The position numbers and the translations under genes were made by a program. Below are positions 8,890 to 17,320 of a stretch of 64,000 nucleotides of DNA, in pieces. This DNA is from Mucilaginibacter xinganensis (lineage in GTDB: Bacteria > Bacteroidota > Bacteroidia > Sphingobacteriales > Sphingobacteriaceae). The first letter of the stretch is position 1. Every line of letters starts with the position of its first letter. The stretch spans positions 3,410,001-3,474,000 of the forward strand of contig NZ_CP022743.1 of assembly GCF_002257585.1 (NCBI RefSeq), given 5' to 3'. The notes below the pieces were generated by a model that was not told where the DNA came from, made no database searches, and saw nothing but the letters and a program-made list of their open reading frames with translations.

Positions 8890-10431
8890 TCACTGATGCT
8901 CCGCCTTTTTCACCCCGTGGATAAAAACAAATCCCATTAATGCCCCTAAAAACGCAAGACCGGCCGAGGTACGCATAATTTTAGCATAAGCACTGATGAA
9001 ACTATCACGGTAAGCTTTTCCTATTGTTTTTTTATCAGTATTTATGCCTTCGGGTACTTTAGCATTGCCCAGATTTGCAGCCTGTGCAGTAACCATTTGT
9101 TTGTCATGCGGGCTAAACTTTACGCCCTTAAGCTGTGTTTGCAAAGCGCCGAAAAAAAACAATACAGCTAAAGCACCAAATATCGCATTAGCAAAAACGC
9201 CGGCTATCCGCGAAACTGCATTATTCACGCCCGATGCCGTTCCCGAAAAATGATCACTAACCGCGCCCATTACGGCAGCTGTTAAAGGTGCCACGGTAAA
9301 TGACATACCAAGGCCGAGCACAATAATTCCGGGAAAAAAAGTTGTCCAATAGTCAGCCGCGCCATTGGTTTGTTTAATAAACGACAGCATTAGTAACCCC
9401 ACCCCCGCTGCTGCGGGCCCACAAATAAGCAACAACCTCGGGCCAAACTTATCAGCAATACTCCCGGCAAAACGAGCAAGGCCTATCATCATTAGCGTAA
9501 ACGGCAAAAAAGTCAACCCGCTTTGTAGCTGGCTATACCCCTGCACCTGCACCATATTGAGCGACATAAACAACATCCCTGCTCCTAGCCCGGCATATAG
9601 GAAAAACGTAAGCAGGTTCGATCCGCTAAAGGTAGCACTGGCGAACAACTTCATCGGCATCATAGGATAGCTGCATTTTCTCTCAATAATAAGGAAAGCA
9701 ATCAGCAGTAAAACCCCGGCAGCTAGTGAAAGGAAAACCTGCCAGTTGTACAAACCAACCGCCGGGATACGCAGAAAACCGAAGGTTACCAATGCCAAAC
9801 CAAGCGCGATGGTAATTGCTCCCGGGAAGTCGAGCGTCTGGCCGCTGTCGTCGTCTTTAGTTTCATTCACTTTAAACCATAACATTACCAATGCGGCCAG
9901 GCCAATAGGCACATTAATAAAAAAGATATATCGCCATAAACCTGCATCAGCCAAAGCGCCACCCAAAACGGGCCCACCCATGGTTACCAAAGTGGTAAAC
10001 GCCGACCATGTACCAATGGCCTTCCCCCTTTCCTTTACATTGATGGATGATGAGATGAGCGATAGGCTGCCGGGGATCATCAGTGCACCGCCTATCCCCT
10101 GTATTATCCGAAAAACAACCAGGTAAGTGACACCCGGCGAGAGTCCGCAAAGGGCGGAACCACAGATAAAGATAAAAATACCTGCCATAAAAATCCGTTT
10201 ACGGCCAAGTTTGTCGCCGAGCGCCCCCCCGATGAGCATTAATGCGGCCAGCATCAGCAGGTAAGCGTTCAGGATCCAAAACAGATCGGCGCCACTGGCT
10301 TGCAGGCTCTTCTGTAAAGCAGGTAATACCACGTTAAGTGCAGTACCATCAATAAATGCCATGGCAGAAGCCATAATGGCCGAAACCATGATCCATTTAC
10401 CGGCAGGACTTTTTAACGCAACGGTAGTCAT
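8890..10431 (-). CDS. MFS multidrug exporter, DHA2 (14-helix, EmrB/QacA) family
   Basis: A 513-residue polytopic membrane protein with about 14 hydrophobic segments. It shows the DHA2 pattern: DGTALNVVLPALQ in helix 1, GGALGDKLGRKRIF (motif A) after helix 2, RIIQGIGGALMIPGSLSLI (motif B) and GPVLGGALAD (motif C, antiporter signature). Proton-driven export of drugs or metabolites is expected. It lies 14 bp downstream of the Dabb-domain gene at 10446 and is probably cotranscribed with it. No membrane-fusion partner (EmrA-like) is nearby. Confidence 0.92.
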   Translation of the reverse strand: MTTVALKSPAGKWIMVSAIMASAMAFIDGTALNVVLPALQKSLQASGADLFWILNAYLLMLAALMLIGGALGDKLGRKRIFMAGIFIFICGSALCGLSPGVTYLVVFRIIQGIGGALMIPGSLSLISSSINVKERGKAIGTWSAFTTLVTMGGPVLGGALADAGLWRYIFFINVPIGLAALVMLWFKVNETKDDDSGQTLDFPGAITIALGLALVTFGFLRIPAVGLYNWQVFLSLAAGVLLLIAFLIIERKCSYPMMPMKLFASATFSGSNLLTFFLYAGLGAGMLFMSLNMVQVQGYSQLQSGLTFLPFTLMMIGLARFAGSIADKFGPRLLLICGPAAAGVGLLMLSFIKQTNGAADYWTTFFPGIIVLGLGMSFTVAPLTAAVMGAVSDHFSGTASGVNNAVSRIAGVFANAIFGALAVLFFFGALQTQLKGVKFSPHDKQMVTAQAANLGNAKVPEGINTDKKTIGKAYRDSFISAYAKIMRTSAGLAFLGALMGFVFIHGVKKAEHQ

Positions 10432-10445
10432 GTCTTTATTTTTAA

Positions 10446-10853
10446 CTAAGCGTCAACCGCATCATAAACAATAACCTTTTCCCAAAGGTGACTGCAATTT
10501 TTTATGAACTCCAGGTGTACCGGGTGGGTTTGATAAGTAGCCTGCCCGGCAAGGTCGCTGAAAAACATCAGTTCAGACACCGCCCAGCTGTTATCAACCA
10601 CATCACGTTTCTCTGTAGAAGCCACAACGCCAACCCGCAATTCGCGCACGGTTTCAATTTTTGACAGTGTTTTTACCCCGGCAACCAACTTGTCCCTATC
10701 CTCAATTGAGGCAGGGTTTTTGAGCCAAAAAAAAACGTGATGGATAACCGGGTACTTGTTACCGGATCCTTTTAACGGAAGTGCTGATGCTGCTGTGCCT
10801 GCTGCAAGGGCTGCGGAAGTTACTATGAATTTTCGCCTGCTTGTTGGTTTCAT
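10446..10853 (-). CDS. Dabb (stress-responsive alpha/beta-barrel) protein with Tat signal
   Basis: A 135-residue protein. The N-terminus has a twin-arginine-like SRRKFI motif at residues 5-10 followed by an Ala-rich hydrophobic run, suggesting Tat export. The mature part (about 33-133) is a Dabb ferredoxin-like domain: VIHHVFFWLKNP, then SELMFFSDLAGQATYQTHPVHLEFI. Dabb domains are small dimeric folds found in some oxygenases, cyclases and stress proteins; the function here is unknown. The MFS gene begins 14 bp after its stop, suggesting a two-gene operon. Confidence 0.85.
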   Translation of the reverse strand: MKPTSRRKFIVTSAALAAGTAASALPLKGSGNKYPVIHHVFFWLKNPASIEDRDKLVAGVKTLSKIETVRELRVGVVASTEKRDVVDNSWAVSELMFFSDLAGQATYQTHPVHLEFIKNCSHLWEKVIVYDAVDA

Positions 10854-11044
10854 AATTGCTGTAATAAAGTGTTAAGTTAAAGAAATATTCGATTTGTGAT
10901 GGCAGATTTTTCATTGTAAAAACCTTAACGAATCTTATAAACTTCAACTATCAGTAAGCCAGGTTTGAATTTCGCAAACAATGGATTGATGTTTGCAACC
11001 TGTAAACCACTCAGCTACTGATATTTGTTAAAATTTAAACAAAG

Positions 11045-11815
11045 ATGAAACTTAACAATAATACAATCTTAATAACAGGCGGAACAAGCGGCCTTGGCCT
11101 TGAATTTGCCACCCAATTAATTGATCTTGGTAATACCGTAATTATTACGGGCCGCAATCAGGCTAAGCTTGATGAAACCAAACTGAAACTGCCGCAAATC
11201 CACACCTTTAAAAGCGATGTAAGCGACCCCGATGCAATTATAAATTTATACAACCGGGTAGTTAACCAATTCCCTGAGCTTAACATCCTCATTAACAACG
11301 CAGGCGAGATGAGAAGGCTCGACCTGCACGACAGATCGCTCGACTTAAATAACATCACCCGCGAAATTGAAATAAATCTATCGGGACCTGTTAGAATGGT
11401 GCAACAGTTTTTACCGCATTTGCAAACAAAAAGCAACGCCGCCATTATGAATGTAACATCAGGGATAGCGTTTGTTCCTTTTCCACTGGCACCAATTTAC
11501 GGGGCAACAAAATCAGGTTTGCAGTCATACACAAGGTCGTTACGGGTTCAGTTAAAAAAGGATGGGATTAAAGTGTTTGAGTTAGTTGCGCCCGGAGCAA
11601 AAACGCCCTTAAATGATAAGTTTGCGGGCGATGTAGATCCTAAAATGTTAATGGATGCCGGTACGCTGGTTAATGCCGCCATAAAAGGATTAAAAAAGGA
11701 TCAATTTCAAATTTTCCCGGGGATAGCTTCTTTGCTGGCGTTACTAAGCCGTTTGGTACCTTCACTTATTTTTAACCAGATGAGCAAAATCGCTGAAAGA
11801 TCATTAGCCATTTAA
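11045..11815 (+). CDS. SDR family oxidoreductase (DltE-like)
   Basis: A 256-residue classical short-chain dehydrogenase: TGGTSGLG cofactor motif near residues 11-18, NNAGEMRR, the catalytic Y152-x3-K156 in YGATKSG, and PGAKTPL after it. The C-terminal hydrophobic stretch (LLALLSRLVPSLIF) is typical of DltE/YkvO-like SDRs annotated only as oxidoreductases. The substrate cannot be predicted. It is divergent from the Dabb gene across 191 bp and is followed by the DUF92 gene 72 bp downstream; the hairpin between them makes cotranscription uncertain. Confidence 0.9.
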   Translation: MKLNNNTILITGGTSGLGLEFATQLIDLGNTVIITGRNQAKLDETKLKLPQIHTFKSDVSDPDAIINLYNRVVNQFPELNILINNAGEMRRLDLHDRSLDLNNITREIEINLSGPVRMVQQFLPHLQTKSNAAIMNVTSGIAFVPFPLAPIYGATKSGLQSYTRSLRVQLKKDGIKVFELVAPGAKTPLNDKFAGDVDPKMLMDAGTLVNAAIKGLKKDQFQIFPGIASLLALLSRLVPSLIFNQMSKIAERSLAI

Positions 11816-11830
11816 CCGTGAGTTGGTGGT

Positions 11831-11896
11831 TTCATACCCTAAGAATTTCATACTTTAGGACGTGATAAATTACTTATCATTTAAAGTATGATTTAC
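11831..11896 (+). promoter_or_regulatory. Repeated TCATAC motif and hairpin over the DUF92 start codon
   Basis: Three copies of a motif close to TTCATACyyTAaG occur here: two direct (11831-11843 and 11847-11859) and one inverted (11883-11896). The second and third form a hairpin: 9 bp arms CATACTTTA (11849-11857) and TAAAGTATG (11882-11890), with an inner arm of 6 bp plus a G-U pair (62-68 with 74-80 of the same hundred) and a 5 nt loop. The start codon 11888-11890 lies in the right arm. It may be an operator, or RNA structure limiting translation. Confidence 0.5.
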
Positions 11897-12595
11897 AATT
11901 ACCTCATCTATTTCTTCCTGTTTGCCGGTGTATTATTTAGTATCGTAACACGTAAATTAACTATTTGGGCCGCTTTGTTGGGCAGTATAATGGGCTTATT
12001 GGTTTTTAAGGGAGGCGGTTACAATGGATTTATTTCACTTGGCATATTTTTTATTTTAGGATCAACTGCAACAAGTTTTGGCTTAAAAAAGAAACAGGAA
12101 ATTGGTGCAGCAGATAAAAGTACCAGCCGGAGAACTGCCGGACAAGTGATAGCCAATGGTGGCGCTGCGGCAATATTAGGTGCGGCTGCATGGTACAATC
12201 CGGCCTTGATACATTTAATGCAACTAATGATGGCCGGAAGTTTGGCAGCAGCTACTGCCGACACTTTATCGTCGGAAGCCGGTACAGTGCTGGGTAAAAA
12301 TTTTTATAACATAATAACGTTAAAAAAAGAGGAGCGCGGGTTAGATGGCGTGATCAGTATCGAAGGAACACTTACAGGGGTTGTTGGATCACTTATAATT
12401 GCATCCGTTTATTCCATTGGTCATGATTGGAATAATGAGCTGTTATGGATTGTAATTGCCGGAACTTTTGGGAATATTTTTGACTCCATCCTGGGCGCTA
12501 CGCTGGAAAGCGCGCATTTAATTGGTAATAATCTTGTAAATTTTTTGAATACCTGTATCGGAGCGGCGGTATGCCTGTTGTTGTTTTACCTATAA
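11888..12595 (+). CDS. DUF92 family integral membrane protein
   Basis: A 235-residue membrane protein with about six hydrophobic segments. It matches DUF92 (TIGR00297): RRTAGQVIANGGAAAILG near 78-95, AATADTLSSEAGTVLGK near 120-136 and GVISIEGTLTGVVGS. Plant relatives such as VTE6 act as phytyl-phosphate kinases in prenyl salvage; whether bacterial members do the same is not established for this protein. The AUG sits inside a strong hairpin (11849-11890). It is followed by the cold-shock gene, which has its own promoter-like element. Confidence 0.85.
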   Translation: MIYNYLIYFFLFAGVLFSIVTRKLTIWAALLGSIMGLLVFKGGGYNGFISLGIFFILGSTATSFGLKKKQEIGAADKSTSRRTAGQVIANGGAAAILGAAAWYNPALIHLMQLMMAGSLAAATADTLSSEAGTVLGKNFYNIITLKKEERGLDGVISIEGTLTGVVGSLIIASVYSIGHDWNNELLWIVIAGTFGNIFDSILGATLESAHLIGNNLVNFLNTCIGAAVCLLLFYL

Positions 12596-12689
12596 AACAA
12601 GCCTTTATTTACCAATTAACGCACTTTTAGCAAAAAAAAGGAATTAAAATAAAACAACATTTAAATATGAGGGTTTAATCAATAATTAA

Positions 12690-12705
12690 AGCTACATTTG
12701 TAGCT
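12690..12705 (+). promoter_or_regulatory. Cold-shock gene -7 element inside a 7-bp palindrome
   Basis: A -7 box TACATTTG (12693-12700) lies within an inverted repeat, AGCTACA-TT-TGTAGCT (12690-12705). The ATG is 17 bp further on. The perfect arms around the promoter suggest an operator, or a short hairpin at the 5' end of the transcript. Confidence 0.5.
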
Positions 12706-12722
12706 ATTTAAAAATCAATATA

Positions 12723-12914
12723 ATGCAAGAAGGAACAGTAAAATTTTTTAATGAAGAAAAGGGTTTTGGATTCATCACCCCAAGTAACGGAGGCAAAGAA
12801 GTCTTTGTTCATTCATCAGGACTGATTGACCGCATTCGCGAGAATGACACAGTACAGTATGAGGTTGAAGAAGGCAAGAAAGGCCCTAACGCGGTAAGAG
12901 TAAAAATAGCTTAA
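12723..12914 (+). CDS. Cold-shock domain protein
   Basis: A 63-residue CspA-type protein: GTVKFFNEEKGFGFI includes RNP1 (KGFGFI) and VFVHSSGL is RNP2. It is a single OB-fold that binds single-stranded RNA/DNA and melts mRNA structure. Length and residues are standard. It is monocistronic: a promoter-like palindrome precedes it and a strong intrinsic terminator follows 21 bp after the stop. The RpoD-like sigma gene follows in the same direction, suggesting a shared stress setting. Confidence 0.95.
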   Translation: MQEGTVKFFNEEKGFGFITPSNGGKEVFVHSSGLIDRIRENDTVQYEVEEGKKGPNAVRVKIA

Positions 12915-12935
12915 AACTATAATAAATGATCGTGA

Positions 12936-12970
12936 AGCATTTTCCCTAATAGGGAAAATGCTTTTTATTT
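12936..12970 (+). terminator. Intrinsic terminator of the cold-shock gene
   Basis: A perfect 12-bp stem, AGCATTTTCCCT and AGGGAAAATGCT (12936-12947 and 12951-12962), with a 3-nt loop, followed by TTTTATTT. It separates the cold-shock gene from the sigma factor gene. Confidence 0.9.
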
Positions 12971-13068
12971 CCTTCAGCTGTTTACAGCTCTCCTTCTTTT
13001 CTTAGAAAAGGATTTTTATCAAATCACCCATTGAATGCCATTCTTTACGGCATAACTCTTATTATTAA

Positions 13069-13926
13069 ATGAGACAACTTAAGATAACTCAGTCCATAAC
13101 TAATCGCGAAACCCAATCGCTCGATAAATATTTAACAGAAATTGGTAAAGTTGACCTGATAACTGCACAGGAAGAGGTTATACTTGCACAAAAAATAAGG
13201 GATGGTGACCAGGCCGCTTTAGAGCGTTTAACAAAAGCTAATTTACGTTTTGTGGTATCTGTTGCAAAACAATATCAAAACCAGGGCATTACGCTGGGCG
13301 ACTTAATAAACGAGGGTAACCTTGGCCTTATTAAAGCAGCCAAACGTTTTGACGAAACAAAAGGATTTAAATTTATTTCATACGCCGTTTGGTGGATCAG
13401 GCAGTCTATCATCTCCGCTATCTCTGATCAATCCCGTTCTGTACGTTTACCATTAAACCAGATCGGAACATTAAGTAAAATCAGAAAAATTCAGTCACAA
13501 CTGGAGCAGGAATTTGAAAGAGACCCAACACCGGAAGAACTGGCTGAAAGCCTTGAAACAACAGTTGAAAAAATTGCTGATTCACTAAGAAATTCAGGTC
13601 GCCAGGTATCAATTGATGCGCCTTTTCAACAAGGGGAAGAGGGTACCTTGCTGGACGTTATGCACAATAACGAACCGACAACCGATAGTATGCTGATCCA
13701 TGATTCGCTTGCTACAGAACTTAACCGTTCCCTGTCAAAATTGGGAGAAAGAGACCGTGAAGTACTGGTATTATTTTATGGCTTAGGTAACAATCATACC
13801 CATACACTTGAAGAAATTGGCGAAAAATTTATCCTAACCCGCGAACGGGTTCGCCAGATAAAAGATAAGGCCCTGCAACGGATCAAACAATCCTCTCGCA
13901 GTGGTGCACTACAGTCTTATTTGTAG
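13069..13926 (+). CDS. RpoD-family sigma factor (probable secondary copy)
   Basis: A 285-residue sigma-70 factor of the short Bacteroidota type. It shows region 1.2 ([16 protein letters not shown]), regions 2.1-2.4 ([46 protein letters not shown]), region 3 (RVRL-type [13 protein letters not shown]) and region 4.2 ([27 protein letters not shown]). Compared with the Sphingobacteriaceae housekeeping RpoD as I remember it (SILQALAEQSRIVRLPLN), this copy reads [18 protein letters not shown] and differs through region 3. I therefore infer a group-2-like paralogue rather than the main factor. A terminator follows directly. Confidence 0.85.
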   Translation: MRQLKITQSITNRETQSLDKYLTEIGKVDLITAQEEVILAQKIRDGDQAALERLTKANLRFVVSVAKQYQNQGITLGDLINEGNLGLIKAAKRFDETKGFKFISYAVWWIRQSIISAISDQSRSVRLPLNQIGTLSKIRKIQSQLEQEFERDPTPEELAESLETTVEKIADSLRNSGRQVSIDAPFQQGEEGTLLDVMHNNEPTTDSMLIHDSLATELNRSLSKLGERDREVLVLFYGLGNNHTHTLEEIGEKFILTRERVRQIKDKALQRIKQSSRSGALQSYL

Positions 13927-13937
13927 ACAAAGTTTTT

Positions 13938-13975
13938 CATAGCGATGGGTCTAAAACTCATCGCTATGTATTTTT
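13938..13975 (+). terminator. Intrinsic terminator of the sigma factor gene
   Basis: A 10-bp stem CATAGCGATG (13938-13947) and CATCGCTATG (13959-13968), extended by G-U, G-C and T-A pairs to a 5-nt loop, then TATTTTTCT. It ends at the stop codon of the convergent SDR gene and separates the two. Confidence 0.85.
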
Positions 13976-13976
13976 C

Positions 13977-14744
13977 TCAATAAGGTGACGGACTTGTCGC
14001 CGTCCACCCCCCATCTACAACCAAACTTTGCCCTGTGATATGCCTGGAAGCAGGCGAGACAAAAAACAAAGCTGCATTGGCAATATCCGCTACTGTTGCA
14101 GGCTTTCCCAAAGGTGTAATGCGCGACCATGTTGCAAGGTATTCGCTGTCCATAAGCGTTCTTTCTGTTAAAGTAGCACCCGGAGCAATGGTGTTAATCG
14201 TAATACTATACTCCGAAAGTTCTACCACTAAACTTTTAGCAAGCATTTCCAGGCCGGCCTTTGTCATTCCGTAAGCCGCGAGGTTCTTATGCGCCTGGTG
14301 CCCGGTTACTGACGACATTAGTAACATGCTCCCGCCTAATCCCTGTTTTTTTATTTGGATAGCTGCTTTTTGTGTTAAAAAGAAAGTACCGTACAGGTTT
14401 AAATCCATTACCTGTTTTAATGATTCAGGTTGATAATCTAAAAATTCACCAAAAGTGGTGATCCCCGCATTGGCGATTATTATGGTTAGCTTTCCGAATT
14501 TATCAACTGCTTCATCAACCAGATGCTGAATAAATTCAACGTTTGATACATCCCCCGCAACCGCATGGCAAATGCAACCCTGTTTTTGAATCTCTGTTGA
14601 TGCGTTTATGGCTAAGGCTTCATGAATATCATTAAGAATAACCGAGGCTCCTTCCAGCGCAAGTTGCCGGGCAATCTCAAAACCGATACCCTGCCCTGCG
14701 CCGGTTATTATCGCCACCTGGCCGGTGAATTTTTTATCTGTCAT
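13977..14744 (-). CDS. SDR family dehydrogenase, partner of the sugar-acid dehydratase
   Basis: A 255-residue classical SDR: TGAGQGIG near residues 15-22, ANAGITTFG, the catalytic Y158-x3-K162 in YGMTKAG, APGATLTERT, and the C-terminal ITGQSLVVDGGW typical of glucose-1-dehydrogenase/FabG-like enzymes. It lies 24 bp downstream of the IlvD/Edd gene and shares its promoter. That context suggests oxidation of a sugar to its lactone or acid ahead of the dehydratase, or oxidation of a later intermediate. The exact sugar is not determined. Confidence 0.9.
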   Translation of the reverse strand: MTDKKFTGQVAIITGAGQGIGFEIARQLALEGASVILNDIHEALAINASTEIQKQGCICHAVAGDVSNVEFIQHLVDEAVDKFGKLTIIIANAGITTFGEFLDYQPESLKQVMDLNLYGTFFLTQKAAIQIKKQGLGGSMLLMSSVTGHQAHKNLAAYGMTKAGLEMLAKSLVVELSEYSITINTIAPGATLTERTLMDSEYLATWSRITPLGKPATVADIANAALFFVSPASRHITGQSLVVDGGWTATSPSPY

Positions 14745-14768
14745 CGTTATTAGCGTTTATAATCAGCC

Positions 14769-16484
14769 TCAATGTGAATCTCTCAAAACCCCGCTCCCGC
14801 TAGCACCCTTTAAAAAACCAAAATCGGCACCTAAATGTGCTTGCTCTACGTTTTGCTGGTATAGCCAGGTATAGCCCCGGTTAGTTAACGCATTAAAGGG
14901 TTCAAGCTGCTTTTTTCTTTCGTCAATCTCAACATCCGAGAGCTCAACATGAAGCGTTTTATTTAAGACATCCAGGGTTATGAGGTCACCATCCTGAACA
15001 ATAGCTATGGTACCGCCAACAGCTGCTTCCGGCGAAACGTGTAAAACTACAGTACCGAAGCCTGTACCGCTCATTCGTCCGTCGGAGATCCGTACCAGAT
15101 CTGTTACGCCTTTTTCAAGCAGTTTTTTAGGAATGGCCATATTGCCGACCTCAGGCATACCGGGGTACCCTTTTGGGCCAACGTTTTTAAGTACCAGTAC
15201 ACTGTCTGCATCTACATCCAGCAAAGGATCATCAATTCTGGCTTTATAATCCTCAATATTTTCAAACACAACCGCCTTGCCTGTATGCTGCATTAAAATC
15301 GCGTTTGCTGCCGACGGTTTTATAACTGCGCCATAGGCACATAAATTCCCTTTTAAAACAGTTATTCCTGCAGCCAGGTTAAATGGTTCATTTACAGTGG
15401 CTATCACCTCCCGGTTAAAGCACTCGCTATTTTGATAATTCTCCGATATTGGTTTCCCGCTAACAGTAATAGTCTCCCGGTTTAAAAAGGCATCCAGTTC
15501 CTTCATTACAGCCGGGATTCCACCTGCGTAATAAAGATCCTCCATAAAATATTTTCCAGACGGCTGCAGGTTTGCCAGCAAAGGAATCCCTTTTGCAGCG
15601 GTGTCAAAATCGTCAATGGTCAGGTTTATACCTATCCTCCCCGCTATAGCCAGCAGGTGAATAATAAAATTAGTTGAGCCGCCAATGGCCGCGTTGGTTA
15701 ATATCGCATTTTCAAAAGCTTTCAACGTTAATACATCAGATAATTTCAAATCATCTCTAACCATATCTACTATCCGCATCCCTGAAAGATGCGCCAAAAC
15801 TTTCCGACGCGAATCTGCCGCCGGGATCGCGGCGTTTTCGGGTAACGAGAGCCCCAGCGCTTCGGTCATCACGGCCATAGTCGAAGCCGTTCCCATCACA
15901 GCACAGTGTCCCCTGCTCCGCGACATGCAGGCTTCGGCTACATTCATTTCTTGTTCCGACATCCGGCCCGAACGCTGAGCATCTGAAAAACGCCAAACAT
16001 CAGAGGTGCCTATATCCCGCCCCTGGTATTTACCCGTAAGCATCGCCCCGCCTGATACCACGATGGTTGGGATATTTACGCTACATGCCCCCATAATAAG
16101 TGACGGTGTAGTTTTATCGCATCCGCAAAGCAGCACAACACCATCCAACGGATTGGCCCTGATGGATTCTTCCACATCCATGCTTACAAGGTTACGGTAA
16201 AGCATGGCAGTGGGTTTAATAAGTGTTTCGCCTAATGACATTACCGGAAACTCAACCGGGAACCCGCCAGCCTCATAAACGCCGTGCTTAACTGATTCTG
16301 CCAGTTCCCTGAAATGAGCATTGCAGGGCGTAAGTTCTGACCACGTATTACAGATTCCGATCACAGGCTTACCTTTAAACTCATGAGCGGGAATACCCTG
16401 ATTTTTCATCCACGAACGATAGATAAAACCATCCTTGCCTGTTCTGCCAAACCATTCGGCACTTCTCAGTTTTTTTCCGGCCAT
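14769..16484 (-). CDS. IlvD/Edd family sugar-acid dehydratase (arabinonate-dehydratase-like)
   Basis: A 571-residue [2Fe-2S] dehydratase. Cluster cysteines are C54 (SELTPCNAH), C122 (LLCGCDKTTPS) and C194 (RGHCAVMGTAS); the C-terminal part has SDGRMSGTGFGTVVLHVSPEA. The WFGRTGKDGFIYRSWMKNQG start and the NTWSELTPCN form fit the sugar-acid branch (L-arabinonate/D-xylonate dehydratases) better than branched-chain amino-acid IlvD. Expected reaction: aldonic acid to 2-keto-3-deoxy acid. It is first in an operon with the SDR gene and has a near-ideal promoter at 16511-16540. No aldolase or lactonase is adjacent. Confidence 0.88.
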   Translation of the reverse strand: MAGKKLRSAEWFGRTGKDGFIYRSWMKNQGIPAHEFKGKPVIGICNTWSELTPCNAHFRELAESVKHGVYEAGGFPVEFPVMSLGETLIKPTAMLYRNLVSMDVEESIRANPLDGVVLLCGCDKTTPSLIMGACSVNIPTIVVSGGAMLTGKYQGRDIGTSDVWRFSDAQRSGRMSEQEMNVAEACMSRSRGHCAVMGTASTMAVMTEALGLSLPENAAIPAADSRRKVLAHLSGMRIVDMVRDDLKLSDVLTLKAFENAILTNAAIGGSTNFIIHLLAIAGRIGINLTIDDFDTAAKGIPLLANLQPSGKYFMEDLYYAGGIPAVMKELDAFLNRETITVSGKPISENYQNSECFNREVIATVNEPFNLAAGITVLKGNLCAYGAVIKPSAANAILMQHTGKAVVFENIEDYKARIDDPLLDVDADSVLVLKNVGPKGYPGMPEVGNMAIPKKLLEKGVTDLVRISDGRMSGTGFGTVVLHVSPEAAVGGTIAIVQDGDLITLDVLNKTLHVELSDVEIDERKKQLEPFNALTNRGYTWLYQQNVEQAHLGADFGFLKGASGSGVLRDSH

Positions 16485-16510
16485 TGTTTATAATTGAGGT
16501 TTATGAATCT

Positions 16511-16540
16511 CAAAGTTAGTTTTTTTACATTCACTTCAAA
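16511..16540 (-). promoter_or_regulatory. Consensus Bacteroidota promoter for the dehydratase operon
   Basis: On the minus strand, TTTG (16540-16537), then 18 bp, then TAACTTTG (16518-16511). This is a full match to TTTG-N18/19-TAnnTTTG, 26 bp before the ATG at 16484. Confidence 0.7.
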
Positions 16541-16611
16541 GCCATCAGAGACAGGTGGCATCGTCTGATTGAAATAGATTTATAAAACTAATTGTATGTA
16601 TCTTTACCGGA

Positions 16612-17007
16612 ATGATAAGATTTCACAGCGATAAGATTCAACGCTCAGGCCCAAAATGGCTGTTTGCAATCCTTCTGATGCTGAGTTTTTTTATTTCTTC
16701 GGGTCTGGCTATTCAATCTCCGGTAAAAACGGCCGGCATAGCAACCACCCTGCTGCAAAGCCATCCAAAAATGGTTGCCCAAAGCATAAGTTATAACAGG
16801 GCGGTAAGGCTAAATCAAAAAGGTGTTCATGCTTTTAATTTCCTTATTACATTTCCGAAGGCTTTAATCAATCTGCACACCTGTAAGGTTAAGGTTCAAT
16901 TAATCCATCTTAATAACAGCGCCAACACCATTGCAGCGCAAACTTATTTTCCCGGCTTTCACAATATCACACACCAAAACACTGGCGACCAACATCCGTT
17001 GGCATAA
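16612..17007 (+). CDS. Hypothetical protein with N-terminal membrane/signal segment
   Basis: I do not recognise this 131-residue protein. Residues 15-35 (KWLFAILLMLSFFISSGLAIQ) form a signal peptide or anchor; the rest is moderately basic, with no known motif. A near-consensus TATCTTTA lies 12-20 bp before the ATG at 16612. It is divergent from the dehydratase operon and 93 bp before another small membrane protein in the same direction. Coding status is likely but unproven. Confidence 0.45.
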   Translation: MIRFHSDKIQRSGPKWLFAILLMLSFFISSGLAIQSPVKTAGIATTLLQSHPKMVAQSISYNRAVRLNQKGVHAFNFLITFPKALINLHTCKVKVQLIHLNNSANTIAAQTYFPGFHNITHQNTGDQHPLA

Positions 17008-17100
17008 TAACCTTCTTTTCAACTGCATTCGCGGTAAAAATCAATTTATAAGCTTGCTGACGAAGATTCAGCATTATCGGTTATTTTTTTTAATTCAGAT

Positions 17101-17298
17101 ATGAAATATCTAAAAAGGGTAGTAAGGCTTTGCGCTTTAGTACTATTTATGACACTTGCAGTAGCAGGTATCGGTATGTTTGGGGTTGCGCCAATATTGA
17201 GTAAAGACAGGAAATTGTTTGCAGATACTGAATCAGTAACTGAAGCCAGGGAAAACACAACTTCGGGCAACACAATACCAGATGATGTTAAGTTCTAA
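17101..17298 (+). CDS. Small single-pass membrane protein
   Basis: A 65-residue protein with one hydrophobic segment (about 8-32, VRLCALVLFMTLAVAGIGMFGVAP) after a basic N-terminus, and a polar acidic tail ending in DDVKF. No family is recognised. It lies 22 bp before the DUF2238 gene and is probably cotranscribed with it, which supports it being real. The tail may face the periplasm, or the segment may be a signal peptide. Confidence 0.55.
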   Translation: MKYLKRVVRLCALVLFMTLAVAGIGMFGVAPILSKDRKLFADTESVTEARENTTSGNTIPDDVKF

Positions 17299-17320
17299 TT
17301 TTTAATGCACATATTAGTAC

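Noticed and set aside
9365..10126. Long plus-strand frames opposite the MFS exporter
   Set aside because: They are complementary to strongly conserved MFS motifs and lack any signal of their own; shadows of a higher-GC coding strand.
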